This document shows positions 1 to 10,900 of a stretch of 64,000 nt of DNA, piece by piece. The DNA comes from Straminergon stramineum. Lineage: Eukaryota; Streptophyta; Bryopsida; Hypnales; Calliergonaceae. The position numbers and the translations under genes are program-made. A model generated the notes under the pieces. It ran no database searches. It was not told the origin of the DNA and was given only the letters and a program-made list of their open reading frames with translations. Each line of letters starts with the position of its first letter. The stretch's first letter is position 1. The stretch covers positions 20,874,906 to 20,938,905 of the forward strand of contig OY987264.1 in assembly GCA_963920665.1 (NCBI GenBank), read 5' to 3'.

Positions 1-1195
1 GGTGAAGAAGGAGCATGTTGTCACAGTGGGATTGAACCGAGATGGTAATAAGAAGGTGGCTTTGGTGATGGTGACAAATGGATCGGTCGAGAACCCAGTG
101 CCTTTTAAGACAGGTATACCACCAGAATTTTTCATGTCAACGAAAATTGATTTTTTTATGTCAATGGATAGTATTTTATTGTCGTCCATTAATCTAAGGA
201 ACCCATTCCTGTGGCTTTCAGCTTTTGAGTGGTTTCCAATGTTAAGGTGTGGGTGCTATTTCCTTGCTATTTTTTAATACACCCATGTCCACAAACGTCT
301 TGGGTCTGAAATTTTAGCCACATATAGGAAATTTGATGCTTGGCACCTCTAAATTTGGAGAATTGGAAGTTTGAAATACTACTTTTCCTGAAATTGAAGC
401 TAAAGTGTCCATTAATAGACTACATATTTACGTGCCATCATTGTCGGCCATTTGATCTCAAAATCTTCATAATTTGAAGACATCTTCAGTTTTGGGAGAT
501 ATTTCAACCCACAGTATAATTGGACACGACTTATTCGTCCCCCACAGATATTCAGTGGAAAGATTTTCCTATTTTTGGATGTAATCAAACCTGAACTAGT
601 GGCCTTTAAGCCATTTCTCAAACCACTGAACTAATGACATCTAGCATTCTTGCTACCGTGTCTTTTCAGCCACAGTTGAGTTCTGAAACTTAACAGATTT
701 GGACCAAGTCTTAGTTCACGGCATTGGCTGCCCCTCTCGGAAACAACACCTTGTACGTTTCGAATGGTTTTGTTTAGTTAATTTTTATACAATTGAAAAT
801 GGTTTGCCCGCTACATTGTCGAAGGATTAAAGCATACAAATGTATGTTGACTATCCTTGAACCGTGAGTGTTGCATTTACAATGTATCTCAGCAAAACAC
901 CGTCCAACAATAACCTCCTTAAAGAAACTCATTTCTCACAAGTCATAAATTTGGATGACACTTTCAGTGTGCACGGGTGATGTTTCAACCCTACTTTATG
1001 CTTATCTTTGAGTCATGACAGTGTTCCGTTTGATGTTGAGAATCTCAAGAGCTGTTGGTCTTCGTTTTTTCAGAATCATCAAGCAGCAGTCTTGACGTGG
1101 GAGCTGGAAGAAACTTTCAGCGCCTGAAGCGTTTGAATCCAGGCCCCAAGATCATACATACTGAACCCAAAAGGAGCAAGTCTCAAATGCCTTGA
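1..1195 (+). CDS. 3' end of an unrecognised protein-coding gene (last two exons)
   Basis: The frame is open from base 2 to 113, ending at a GT donor (ACAG|GTATAC). It resumes after a TTTTTTCAG acceptor at 1074 and stops with TGA at 1193-1195. The codon split across the intron (G + AA) restores one frame, giving about 77 C-terminal residues. The first exon is a beta-rich stretch (KKEHVVTVGLNRDGNKKVAL), and the tail is Ser-rich and then Lys/Arg-rich (SSSSSLDVGAGRNF, PKRSKSQMP), like a nuclear basic tail. The intron is 960 bp and AT-rich. The start and most of the gene lie upstream of the window. I do not recognise the family. The beta-strand-like end followed by a basic tail would fit the end of a WD40-type nuclear protein, but that is a guess. 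Both splice sites and the frame agree, so a real gene end is likely. Confidence 0.6.
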
Positions 1196-1415
1196 CATGT
1201 CACATTTGTATCATATCTGTGATGAACTTGGGTTTAGAGGACCAAAGGATGTCCAGGTGGGGATACTTTCAACACACAGTTTTGTTTCTCTTCTTAGAGT
1301 TAGTGCAGTTGTACAAGGGACAAGAGGCTTTGTAAATATGAGGTGAAAATTTTAGAAGAATACCACGACATTGCCTTGTGTGAGACGGAGCTGATCAATT
1401 TACCAGTTTCCCATG

Positions 1416-1431
1416 CCCCCCCCCCCCCCCC
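1416..1431. repeat. Poly-C tract (16 C)
   Basis: Uninterrupted run of 16 C in otherwise AT-rich DNA, about 220 bp after the stop of the upstream gene. It is a simple homopolymer whose length is likely to vary or be misread. Confidence 0.9.
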
Positions 1432-1663
1432 ACGATAGCAGAGATATTGGATTCACAGATCGAGGAATTGGTAGTTATGGTTGGGTATGGAACCCAAAAG
1501 AAGTAGGGCATTGAGTTGCCTTATTTCTAGAACTAGGAACTTGGTGTTTTGGCCAGCATGTCTGGATTAATTAGAATTGTTTTACAAAGAGAGTCTGATC
1601 ATGTCAATAATAGAAAAAGCTTATCACTCAACTATTTAGAACTCAAGAAGTGAAGTTGTACTA

Positions 1664-1802
1664 GTAGAATGGTGGTCTTTGGGCATTTAGTGTCTCAGCA
1701 TGGTGCTCAGAGACTCATATTGGCACTAGCCTGATGCCAATATGTGCATTGAGCACCATTCTATGACACTTTTCATTGGTGCCCAGAGACCACCATTTCT
1801 AC
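1664..1802. repeat. 139-bp long hairpin (foldback element or small-RNA-like precursor)
   Basis: The left arm begins GTAGAATGGTGGTCTTTGGG and the right arm ends with the complement (CCCAGAGACCACCATTTCTAC). Pairing continues inward through the TCAG...GGTGCTCAGAG and ATTGGCA / TGCCAAT blocks, leaving a very short loop near 1730. Nearly the whole 139 bp is paired, with some mismatches. No clear target-site duplication is visible. It fits a small foldback MITE. A stem-loop of this size can also give rise to small RNAs. Confidence 0.7.
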
Positions 1803-3218
1803 CTTTGTTGATCATGGAAACATTGACTAACTGAAAAGTCTACAAATTTTAGCTTAGAAACTAGAAAGAGAAATGATTGAATAAATCAAAATTTCACATG
1901 TCATCTTGGATTGGGTAAGGGTGACATGGACCTCTCGAAATTTGACGGGGAAATTCAATTTCATCTGAATCAAACCCTCAGTGACAACTAATTAAAAAAT
2001 ATATTTACACAAAACAAAAACTTTTATTTATTTCAAAATATGCAAGGAACATAGAAAGAGTGGACAAGGAAATCTGGTGGATGATTGAATTGTTACAACA
2101 ACCTCCAAAACATCTAGCTCCTTTCTACATAATCATCTATCATGTATATTAGGAGCCAAGGTGTACACAGTTATAATTGCCACTTATTGCAATTGAGCAG
2201 AAACTGACTAGACTTTGGACAAAGGGAATAAACTGTGTTTCTTAGTTAACAAGATGAGAAGGCATGTGAAAATGGAAGCAGAGAACTTTGCCCATAAATG
2301 GAGAGATATTCACTTCATTTGAGGTGAGGACCAATAATTGATAAGAAGATTATATATATGTTGAAAGGAGAAAAAATGAGTATACAAAATTGTAGATTCC
2401 CAAATGTCACATGTTCAATGACTTCTCCCAGTCGCTACCTCTACTGACGGTTTACCATGCCTTCCTTCACCAGTGACGCTCATACTCTAGGTGTTGATAT
2501 TTAGGCAGGGCCAATAATGGGTTCTAATGCCTAAGAAAAATGGTAACTTTCACTAACAATTTCCAGTTGCAACCTTCTCCTCTCTGGAATTACATTCTGC
2601 AACAGCGCAAATTAATTTCATTCAATACAAAAACAACTTCAAATTGAACACACCAGCCAAAAGCCCTAATGAATCCTTTCAACGAAAAAAGTTGTCCTCA
2701 TATTGAACACAACAGCCAAAACAACGCATGAGGAGATCAGTATACCTCATCCAGCGCTTCTTTAGGGCTTAGGTTCTGAGGAATCCCTGCAATTCGAAGT
2801 CAGAGCGTCCATTTGTTGGCGCAATTCAGTTCGTGTTTCTCAGGTCCCGTACCTTTCCGCTTCTTCTGATGCTGCCAAGGAGCATGAGGCTTCAAGCATA
2901 TGGCAGAAAACACTCAACTATACACTGAAAATCCATGCACATCATGACCATATGTGAAAACTATAAGAGCACCATCTTCACCTGCATGCACACAAAGTAA
3001 GGTCAGTTCTTGCAAATGAAAATTCTTCTCATGTCCACAGACCTAAACACCCCAATAACTGGAGGATGTATGGAGAATTTATAGAAAATCTTTACGACAT
3101 CATTTAATGTTAACTTCAGATAGGAACAAACCACAACAAACATGCGTAATCAATCTTCCTGTGCTCTGTCATTTCAATGTGCCTGGTTCTTTCACGTAAA
3201 TTTAGCAAATGTAGATTA

Positions 3219-3238
3219 AAACCCTAAACCCTAAACCC
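3219..3238. repeat. Short interstitial telomere-type tract
   Basis: About 2.5 units of CCCTAAA, the complement of the plant telomere repeat TTTAGGG, downstream of the EIF1AD-like stop. It is far too short to be a telomere. Such telo-box tracts are common near plant housekeeping genes. A similar degenerate tract lies at 59613-59637 inside the carA pseudogene. Confidence 0.7.
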
Positions 3239-3471
3239 CGCAAAAGTACTGAGCAAATTTACCTCAAAATCGCACAGCAGGGGGATTTGACATATCTATA
3301 CTTGGTATTAAAGGTGTTAAACCTGAAGTAGAGGAATACACAGGTAATCATAGTACAAAGACGAAGTGGATAAACAGGAGACCAGATTTTGATAAAGAAC
3401 CAGTATGTCAAGAATTATTCTTTAAGGAAATGCATTTTCTAAACAAGAGCAAAAAAAAAGCAATTTCTGAT

Positions 3472-4050
3472 CTATGGGAGAGGAGGCCTACTTTTGCCTA
3501 CCTCATCGTCGCTACTATCATCTGATTCCGCACACTCATACGTGCTCATAGCATGTTGCCGATTAGAATTCGCCTCAAGCGGCGGCAACCCGTCCTCATC
3601 CTCATCCTCATCATCGTCACTACCAATACAAGCATCCTCTTCCCCTAAATCTACTGTTTTTAAGGTTCCAGTTTTACCATCCTTGGCATCCTCGAAAACT
3701 AATCTCTCATCCTTAAAAGACTCAGGCCACCAGGAAACAGACTTGCGAAGTGCCCGCACTTGATTCTCCAGCAAGACCCGAGAGATCGTGCCCGTGACCT
3801 TGTTTCCAGCCTCCGTGGCCTTTTCCCTGTCCGCCTCATCCACAACCACGATGGTCCCCGTCTTAATCCAAATCGTCTTCTGGAACTTCGCGGGGAGTAA
3901 ACACAGAGTGGAATCACCCGCCGCGTTCTCCGCTTCCACGATGTTGCCGCCGCGCAACCCCAAGACGCGCATCAACACGTGCCCCGGTTCGGGCTCCTCC
4001 ACCCCGTGCTCCAATGCCTCCCGCTTCAAATTCTTCCTGCCGGCTTTCAT
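3472..4050 (-). CDS. EIF1AD: EIF1AD-type S1-like (eIF1A-like) RNA-binding protein
   Basis: Single-exon frame of 192 codons from ATG at 4050 to TAG at 3472. The N-terminus (MKAGRKNLKREALE) is basic. Residues of about 20-100 match the eIF1A-like S1/OB fold of the EIF1AD family: GHVLMRVLGLRGGNIVE, then LPAKFQKTIWIKTGTIVVVD, then a helix-like region with QVRALRKS. The C-terminal third is acidic (DDDEDEDEDGLPPLEANSNRQ), with the GLPPLEAN-type segment typical of plant members, and ends in a second Asp/Ser cluster. Family members bind RNA or nucleic acid and are mainly nuclear; the exact role in plants is not settled. The length is a little above the 165-175 aa usual for the family. The last residues (VGKSRPPLP) follow GAG|GTAGGC, so a spliced alternative 3' end is possible. 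The gene is divergent from the UBA gene, with 563 bp between start codons. Confidence 0.9.
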   Translation of the reverse strand: MKAGRKNLKREALEHGVEEPEPGHVLMRVLGLRGGNIVEAENAAGDSTLCLLPAKFQKTIWIKTGTIVVVDEADREKATEAGNKVTGTISRVLLENQVRALRKSVSWWPESFKDERLVFEDAKDGKTGTLKTVDLGEEDACIGSDDDEDEDEDGLPPLEANSNRQHAMSTYECAESDDSSDDEVGKSRPPLP

Positions 4051-4613
4051 TATACTCTCTCACAATTCACAACTACGCAAGAGAAATGCGGAAGCGAATG
4101 CGCAAAACAAACTCCAAAACAATCCAAGAAACTGAAGCTGTTCCAAACCCTAATCTCCAAAAACTTCTGCAAAAACCATCGCTCCTTCTGTTGCAAAGCT
4201 TATTAGCCTCACCAACTATTACCAGACACCGAAACCAGCTGAGGGGAACAAAAGCCTCGCAACCTTTTGGCCGCCCGATCTCCCAGACACAGGAGGACCG
4301 TCGATTTCAACTACGTTCCCTAAGTTCCCGGTTCCCCAAGCTCTCGGGCGTGGGCAATACAAGTGGAGGATCCCCAGGCACTCCAAGCTTTCGTTTCTAA
4401 GCTTGTGGTGCTTGTTTTCGTGTGTGATTGAGGTCTTTTGATTTCCTCGTGAGAATTCGGAGCTTGCTTGAGAGTTATCGATCTCCTTTGTTGGTGCTTC
4501 ATTGAGAGATATTAATTTTCTTCCTGGACTTCGCGAGCTTCTGAGGCGACGTGTGAATTAGGGTTTGGAGGAGTGTTGGACGAGGTCACGGGCTGGGAAT
4601 TGCAGAAGAGAGG
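4051..4613. promoter_or_regulatory. Shared intergenic region of a divergent gene pair
   Basis: 563 bp lie between the start codons of the minus-strand EIF1AD-like gene and the plus-strand UBA gene. Both 5' UTRs and both core promoters must fit here. It is richer in G+C than the surrounding DNA, contains AAACCCTAA at about 4145 (telo-box-like) and AATTAGGGTTT at about 4556, and shows no strong TATA box that I can assign. A bidirectional promoter is the natural reading, though not proven by sequence. Confidence 0.6.
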
Positions 4614-7233
4614 ATGGAGTATGACTATGGAAGAAGCGGAAGTGGAGGGTATGATTCAGGAAGGCCGTTGTATCCTAGTACGTCCAGGAATAGTAGTAGT
4701 AGTGGTAGTAGTAACGCGCAAGCCGGCAGCTTCTCGCACTATCCAAGAATAGGGCAAGCGGCAGGAGCGTCGTCCATGGGTCGCGCACCTCACCCACCAT
4801 CGCCTGTGTCGAGCTCTTCGTTTCCTTGTAAGAATTCTCATCACTCTCCATCGGAATAAATTTCCTCAGGGATCGATGCGATGAAACCCCGTGATTCTTA
4901 CAATTCTGCTGGTATCTCTTTGAATTTATCCTCGAAAGGACGAAGAGGATCTATCATGTATCTTTTGGCAGTTTTGAGTAGGCCATGTGGAGTTTTTGTT
5001 TAGCCTAATTTTAGTTTTGGACCGACACATGCAATGTTCTTTTCTGATCCTGGTGATGTAGAATTGGACTCAATCTGAATGATGTTGGAATTGGTCATTT
5101 TCAAACCATGAATCCTTGGTGCTTTAGGGATTAGGCTGTCCATATCTTAAACAAACTTGATCATGCTAGTATACTACAGTTTTGGAACGCTTCTTTTGCC
5201 TTTTTTATAATTAAATACGTTTCATGCTTTTGTAACTGCTTAGGATGTTGAAATTTTTTGCAGCAGGAGCAGCGATCAGAGTGGCTATTAAACCTATGTA
5301 TCGTGTAGCTCCGCCTGTAAGTATATCTCGATCTCTCGCGCTCTTCTTTGGCTTGACTTTAGGGTAGAGGTTAACAAGTATATTGTTATTTTTGTATGAC
5401 ATGCTGGCAATTGTTTTGAATTGACTTTGGGAGGCATGGTATGACGTTAGTGTATAATCTCTACTATGACCATTGGTGGTTTTCCAGCCTCAACTAAGGA
5501 TGCAGAGCAGGGAGGTGCCCCGTTGCTTATTCCAGTTTGAGTTTGATTTAGAGCGCCGCATCCTTGCAGAGGCGGAGTTGCAGGGAAATCCTCATCTTAG
5601 AGATTCCAGTAAAATCCAAGCCAACGGAGATGCTAATCTTGCTGAGGTAAGTATCCGGACCATTTTAAATATAACCTTCGGAATCATAAGCTAATCGATT
5701 AGGTTTGCTGTATGTTTTGTCCCTCGCCCTTAGAAAGTCTTAGAGTGCTCGTCTATATGAAACTTGGATGATTGGATTATGATGTGAGTGGAGTTGTGGG
5801 ACGCGTTTTGCTCAGTCCCATTGGCGACTGTGATGACAGGAGGATCTCCCTAGAGTAAAAAATTGGGGTCCAAGAACTCGAATCCAGTATCCGTTTTGCC
5901 AGAAAATGTGAGAACGACTTGCAAAACTTTACTGAACGCTCCACTGTGTCGACTAGTATGTTTGATATTGGACCTCAGTATCTGTATTTTCTCCAACAGT
6001 TGGGAGTTTATGTTTTGAAGAGTTCCGTGGTTCTCTGCTGCAAGGTAGTTTGTGTAGACATGTCGATGGAAAGCTAGTGATAAAGTAGTGACGATAATAT
6101 ACGGATTTGAAGGTCTCTAATTGTACTCCTGTTTCTCTTACCGATCTTCTGGGTTACCTGCCTACGAGACATTTCAACACTGTCTGTTACGGATTACCAG
6201 TTGCTTGGTCATCTGGCGCACTGCAATCTGATTCGTGTATTTGGCGATCTGTGAATGGAAATGCATATATGATGGTGTGCCTTTTGTAGGTAGAAGATGC
6301 AACAGTAGCCAAATATCTTGCCATGGGTCACAGTAAAGAAGCTGTACAATATGCTCTTCAAAGTTTTGGAGACGATCAAACCAAGGTAAGTTCATGCCAG
6401 CTAATGCACTCGTGCCTGCTGTTTTAGGTTTCTCACACAACAAAGGAGCATGGTTTGTGTAATGTCTTGTCTTGTACACCCAACACTTAGGGTAACAAAA
6501 GAGCAACTTCAGAACTATTACCGATCTTCTGTATAAACGCAATTGAAGATATATGACACATACTTCATAGCTTGTTTTACCGGAGGTATGTCCTTGCTTA
6601 GATAGGATGATGGTGTGGACACTTGGAGAATGGATCTTTTGGGCTGTTGACGCTGTTGGGATGGCATCACGTTGTGGGGCCGGTATAGGGTCTCAGTCTG
6701 GATAATTACACCGGGGTCAGCCATCTTATTGAAAACTTTCATTGATTGAGCTGATGTATCATTATGTCTACTTTTTTAAGTGACTACATGTATCCGCCCC
6801 CATGTGTGAAAGTTTACTTGTTTATTGCTGCATTGATTCTGTTGATCTTTTTGTACAATTAGCAGATTGAAGGCAACAATCATCTAACTACCTAATGTAC
6901 TTTCACCAATCATCGTAGATAAGGACTTCTGCGTGCAGTTTTTTAATATTTTATGAGTTTGGTCACCTGGGTAACTGCTCCTATATCTAAAACCGAGCTG
7001 TATAGATTCTTACCTCTATTCACGAGAGCCTAGGGTCGATTTTGGGTACACCTATTTTCAGCCCATTACTTCATATCTGATTCTGGTGCATGGACTACAT
7101 GCAGGTTCTTGACTTCTGTCCTGCTTATTACAAAATTCGAGACATGGGATTCCCATCTGACCGTGCTGCCAGGGCATTGGCTCAACATAATAATGATGAA
7201 GAGCAAGCAGTATTATCCCTTGTTGGTGGGTGA
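4614..7233 (+). CDS. UBA (ubiquitin-associated)/TS-N domain protein, five exons
   Basis: Exons 4614-4827, 5264-5316, 5488-5646, 6290-6385 and 7105-7233 join in frame with GT-AG introns (lengths 436, 171, 643 and 719) to give 216 residues and a TGA stop. Residues 1-70 are Gly/Ser/Pro-rich (GRSGSGGYDSGRPLYPS), with a YPRIGQ motif near residue 44. Residues 72-89 (RVAIKPMYRVAPP) and 103-118 (LFQFEFDLERRILAEAE) match conserved blocks of a plant UBA/TS-N family. Residues 145-172 form a helical block (AKYLAMGHSKEAVQYAL), and residues about 184-214 are a UBA domain with MGF at 188-190. UBA domains bind ubiquitin, so a role in ubiquitin handling is likely, but no specific function is known to me. The start is the first ATG of the conserved frame. 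The intron phases are consistent and nothing is broken. Confidence 0.88.
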
Positions 7234-9990
7234 GTTCATGTGCGACATATCTCCTGATGTTCCTTGTATTACCGTGTTCTCCTCGTAACTATTCTCCTCC
7301 TAACTAGTCATTCCGGTGTATTCATTTAAGGCGAAGCCAAATTCATTCTCCGGAGTGACCTGTGTGTACATGTTCGAAGCACATCAAGAAACTTGTGTTT
7401 CTTTGCCTTGTGTCTCTTGTTACTATTAGGTGTTGTAAGTAGGGTTCCTTTACATGTGTTGCATTCTGGAGAACCTCATTTATCGGCACAGAGAGGCCAC
7501 ACTTGCAGGGAGCTTATGTGGGATTAGCCCCTCCAGAATTAATTAGGTTGCAGAAATTATGGACTAAAAAGTGGTCCCTTCATAGTAGAGAAGTATGTAC
7601 AGTACAGTGGAAATTTTCATGATCCGTAGGTGTTACAAGAGGGTATTTAGAAGTCCTGCTAACTACACATTCTTATCCCTTGTCTATACACACTCGTTTA
7701 TCTATAAATGTCACTATATTTATAGAATAAAGTCACTGTATTATGAATATTTGCATTGAGAAAGCCATTTCAGAGTATCTGGGTATGAATGTAAGAGCAA
7801 AGGCACTTAATTTGTGATATGCAATGGAGTTATCCCTACAATGGTGAGAGCAGAAGGTGGCAATGACCTTCTAACCTGTGTCACTACAAAGGAGGGTGAA
7901 TCTTACGGAGAAATCTCGTAAGTGTCATATAAGTCATAACCCTACAGTCAGTTTCAACACTCTTGTGACGAAATAGATTAATTTTGAGATTTCAGAGTAG
8001 GAAATCTTGAATTTTTTTTAAATTAGGAAAAATTCTCATTTTGGTGTTTCAAATTTTGCAAAGTTTTTTAAAATAAAATATTCTTTATTTTTGGATATTG
8101 GTCTTGAAATTTATCAAAGTTTGGACACGCTTCAACAAAATTGGTCTTCACTCTTCTTGTGTCAAATACACTTGCCCATTAAATTGGACCTTTATATCTA
8201 TTAAGTATTCAAACTCATATTCATAGAAATGTGCTTTGAACTTGTACCTTGTAAGTTTAACTAAATCAAGGATTTATTGTTGTGATTAGTTCCATCTTAT
8301 ACTATACCTCATAATCATTGTAATTGTGATAAATGATTGCTAAAAGAAAGTAGTAATTTTGAAGGTAATTGGAATTAATATATAATTAGATATGTACATT
8401 AAAGTAATTTTAGTAAGTGTAAAAGCTTTGTTGTAGTACTAGAACATAGTATTGAGAGATCTAGGAATAGTAATACAAAATTGCAATAATTGTAATCTTT
8501 CAAAATTCATGTGATTTTGTCTATTAATCCTTGAGTACCACCACATCCATGTCTAGGTGTTGGCAAAGCACACCATGTCATGTAAAATAATTGCAAGTGA
8601 GGACCTATTAAATTGTGTCATAGTAAAATAATTGCAAGTGAGGATCTCAAAATACTCACACAAGAAACAATTGTGTACAACTCTATTGTTACAATTGGAT
8701 ATTAAGATTTATATGTTTTTTGTCACTACATTATACTTTATACTATTGTGTAAGTCCCTTGCTAGAATTCTAACACTAGCGATCTTAACCTTGAAATGTC
8801 GGATTGGTCACTATGGAAATCATCCATTTGGATACCTTGTGAATCATTAACATATGGAAAAACTTGATAGTACTCATTGAAGATCAAACTACTAAACAAA
8901 AACTCCCTTTTCCATACAAAATTCCAAGGATGAAAATTTGCACTTTTGTTTTACATAAAAGGATTTTTTTTCCATCATCCATTTGACACTTTTAGTAGCC
9001 ACCATGTCATTCCAAAGTTCAAATTGTATTTACTAGAATCAACTTGCCACAATGGCAAACTTGTTGGTAGTGTAATAATTTTAGTGCTCAAAGTCTAAGT
9101 ATATTTGTATAGCTTACTAGTAGGAGTCTCAATAAAAAAAGGTTGCACCACTCCAATTTAATGCCCGATTTTGATAGCACTATCATTTTTTCCAATCACT
9201 TTGATACTAACTGGATGAGTTGGCACGAAGTTTGGCACCAAATTATCTTTACAACATTTCAATGGACCATATTGACATGCCTTAAAGTTCCTAATGCCTT
9301 TTTTCTATTCTTATTATGGTGAGCTTTGTGATAGTGTACCCATGGTGGAGTTTAGGGGTTAAACAATAGTTCATCAAAGCATTTGATTCACTTCCTTGAC
9401 AACACATACACTACAAGATTATACAATTGAGAATTTCTATACCTTAATGACACTTAGACCTGTAACACGACAAAAGCAACAATGTTTTTAAACCCAAAAA
9501 GGCCGTGGTTGTTTAGAGGTTAAATAGCAATTCATCAAAGCATTAGACTAGCATGGCATAAATCATACAAACATTTATTAGAAAAACATGGACTACATAC
9601 TTTTTTATATAAAGTAAATTAATGACCATGATAGTCTATAAATAAAAAATTAATCACAATTCATCTATTAAACCACAATTGAAGAGTTATGAAGGCTAAA
9701 TACGGGTCATACAAAGGAACCCCAATGTCCTTTCTAGCTGGGTTAATGTTTTCAACAAGCTACATCCAAGATATATAGAGAGAGAGAAAGCAAGCCGAGG
9801 CGGAGTACCCAAAACAAGGTACCTAAGGATTGTAAATGTTAGTAATGTCAATGATTGTTGTCCATCGTTCCACCACGATGTTTGCACATCCTACGAGGCA
9901 AGGCGAAGAGCAGTAGCAGTAAGCACTTGATGCACAAAATATTAAGTGAGTGGGCATCATTCCTATCATATCCTGGCCCCAATGATCATG
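7234..9990. other. AT-rich intergenic DNA with decayed repeats
   Basis: Mostly non-coding. Two sites, at about 9350-9380 and 9508-9540, share a TTTAG(G/A)GGTTAAA end followed by a near-identical flank (TTCATCAAAGCATT). They look like two right ends of the TTAA-terminated elements, or a duplicated flank. The first ~600 bp should include the 3' UTR of the UBA gene. No gene was recognised. Confidence 0.4.
8785..8995 (+). mobile_element. Diverged copy of the short (about 230 bp) TTAA element
   Basis: Starts TTAACCTTGAAATGTCGG and runs parallel to the copy at 20288-20517: the block with TGG..ATCA.CCATTT, then ACTCATTG, then TCAAACTA, then AATTCCAAGGATGAA, then TTGCACTTTTGT. The right terminal repeat is not visible. 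Confidence 0.5.
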
Positions 9991-10090
9991 ATAACAAAAC
10001 CCAGGCTTTTCTTTTTTTCATTTGTTCTGGCTGGTGTGCATTTTGAAAGTAACAAATAATTCAATCGACAAAGGTTCGTTGGACTCATCG

Positions 10091-10130
10091 ACAATTCAAT
10101 TCAATTCAATTCAATTCAATTCAATTCAAT
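10091..10130. repeat. Pentanucleotide microsatellite (AATTC)n
   Basis: Eight perfect units of the five-base repeat. Confidence 0.95.
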
Positions 10131-10589
10131 TGACGGTGTTCATTGGCAATGTTCACCATGATGATAACTTTCACTCCGGCAGTTCCTCGCGTTCCATGCT
10201 CACGCGGCCTTTTTTCAGCAGTGCAGCTCCCGTCCCAGCTATTCGCAAATTTTCTCCTGAAAACCCCTTTTGGCGTCATGATATCAAATGGGCTTTCCAT
10301 CCTCTTGAGTGCCTGTGCCTGCCTTCCTTCCTCCAGCCTTCATCATGCACACATTATTCGGAAGGAGGCTCCAGAGCAAAACAATCATTAAATAATGGCA
10401 GAACGGCAACAATTTTTTTTTCTCTTCCGTACATAGTACTACTACTGATGGTGATCGAAGCAGTTGGGGTCGCGATGATAAAGGGGACATGATAAAAGGA
10501 CAACTGACCGACCGACATGGATGAGTCGGTTGGAGCAGTATTAACAAGGTAATGTAAATTTTCTACCATGGAGATAGATAGAAATTTAA

Positions 10590-10900
10590 AGAGGGGATGC
10601 AGATTTATTTTTTTGGTAATTTTATGCCTTGAATTGAAATTACTTTAAGTTTTGGAAGCCCAAAGTTGGTTAGGCCCCATATTCAACATGTAGTGCCTTC
10701 CATAACTACTCATTCAAAGACAACTTTGGCTCTCAAAACCAAGGACATGGGTCATGACACTGATGGTTTGAAGACAGTAGGAAACCAAGAAACTGATGGT
10801 TAGAAAATCAGTCATGGTCTCTGTTGAATTTTTCCAGGACCTGTAGATTGCCCATGGGGTCCTAGTTGGGAATGGGTGGTTCTACCATACATGCCCACAA
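10590..10900 (+). repeat. Dispersed repeat, partner of 45070-45385
   Basis: The two segments align over about 300 bp in the same orientation. Shared blocks include GAAGCC.AAAGTTGG, TTCCAT.ACTACT.AT..AAAGAC, CAAGAAACT.ATGGTTA, CTCTGTTGAATTT and GGGTGGTTCTACCATA. No terminal repeats or coding frame are visible. Family unknown. Confidence 0.65.

Larger units (their letters stand above)
1196..3471. other. Convergent 3' flanks, no coding gene seen
   Basis: This is the space between the stop of the first gene (+) and the stop of the EIF1AD-like gene (-), so it should hold both 3' UTRs. It contains a 16-base C tract, a long hairpin (separate entries) and a telomere-type tract at about 3219-3238. 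The part around 2750-2900 is less AT-rich and may be a 3' UTR or a spliced 3' exon of the minus-strand gene. No open frame with recognisable protein similarity was found. Confidence 0.5.

Noticed and set aside
3219..3238. Telomere sequence
   Set aside because: Only about 2.5 units; an interstitial telo-box, not a chromosome end.
3494..3763. Ser-rich plus-strand frame opposite EIF1AD
   Set aside because: It is the shadow of the acidic tail (GAT/GAC codons read as ATC/GTC and TCC/TCA).
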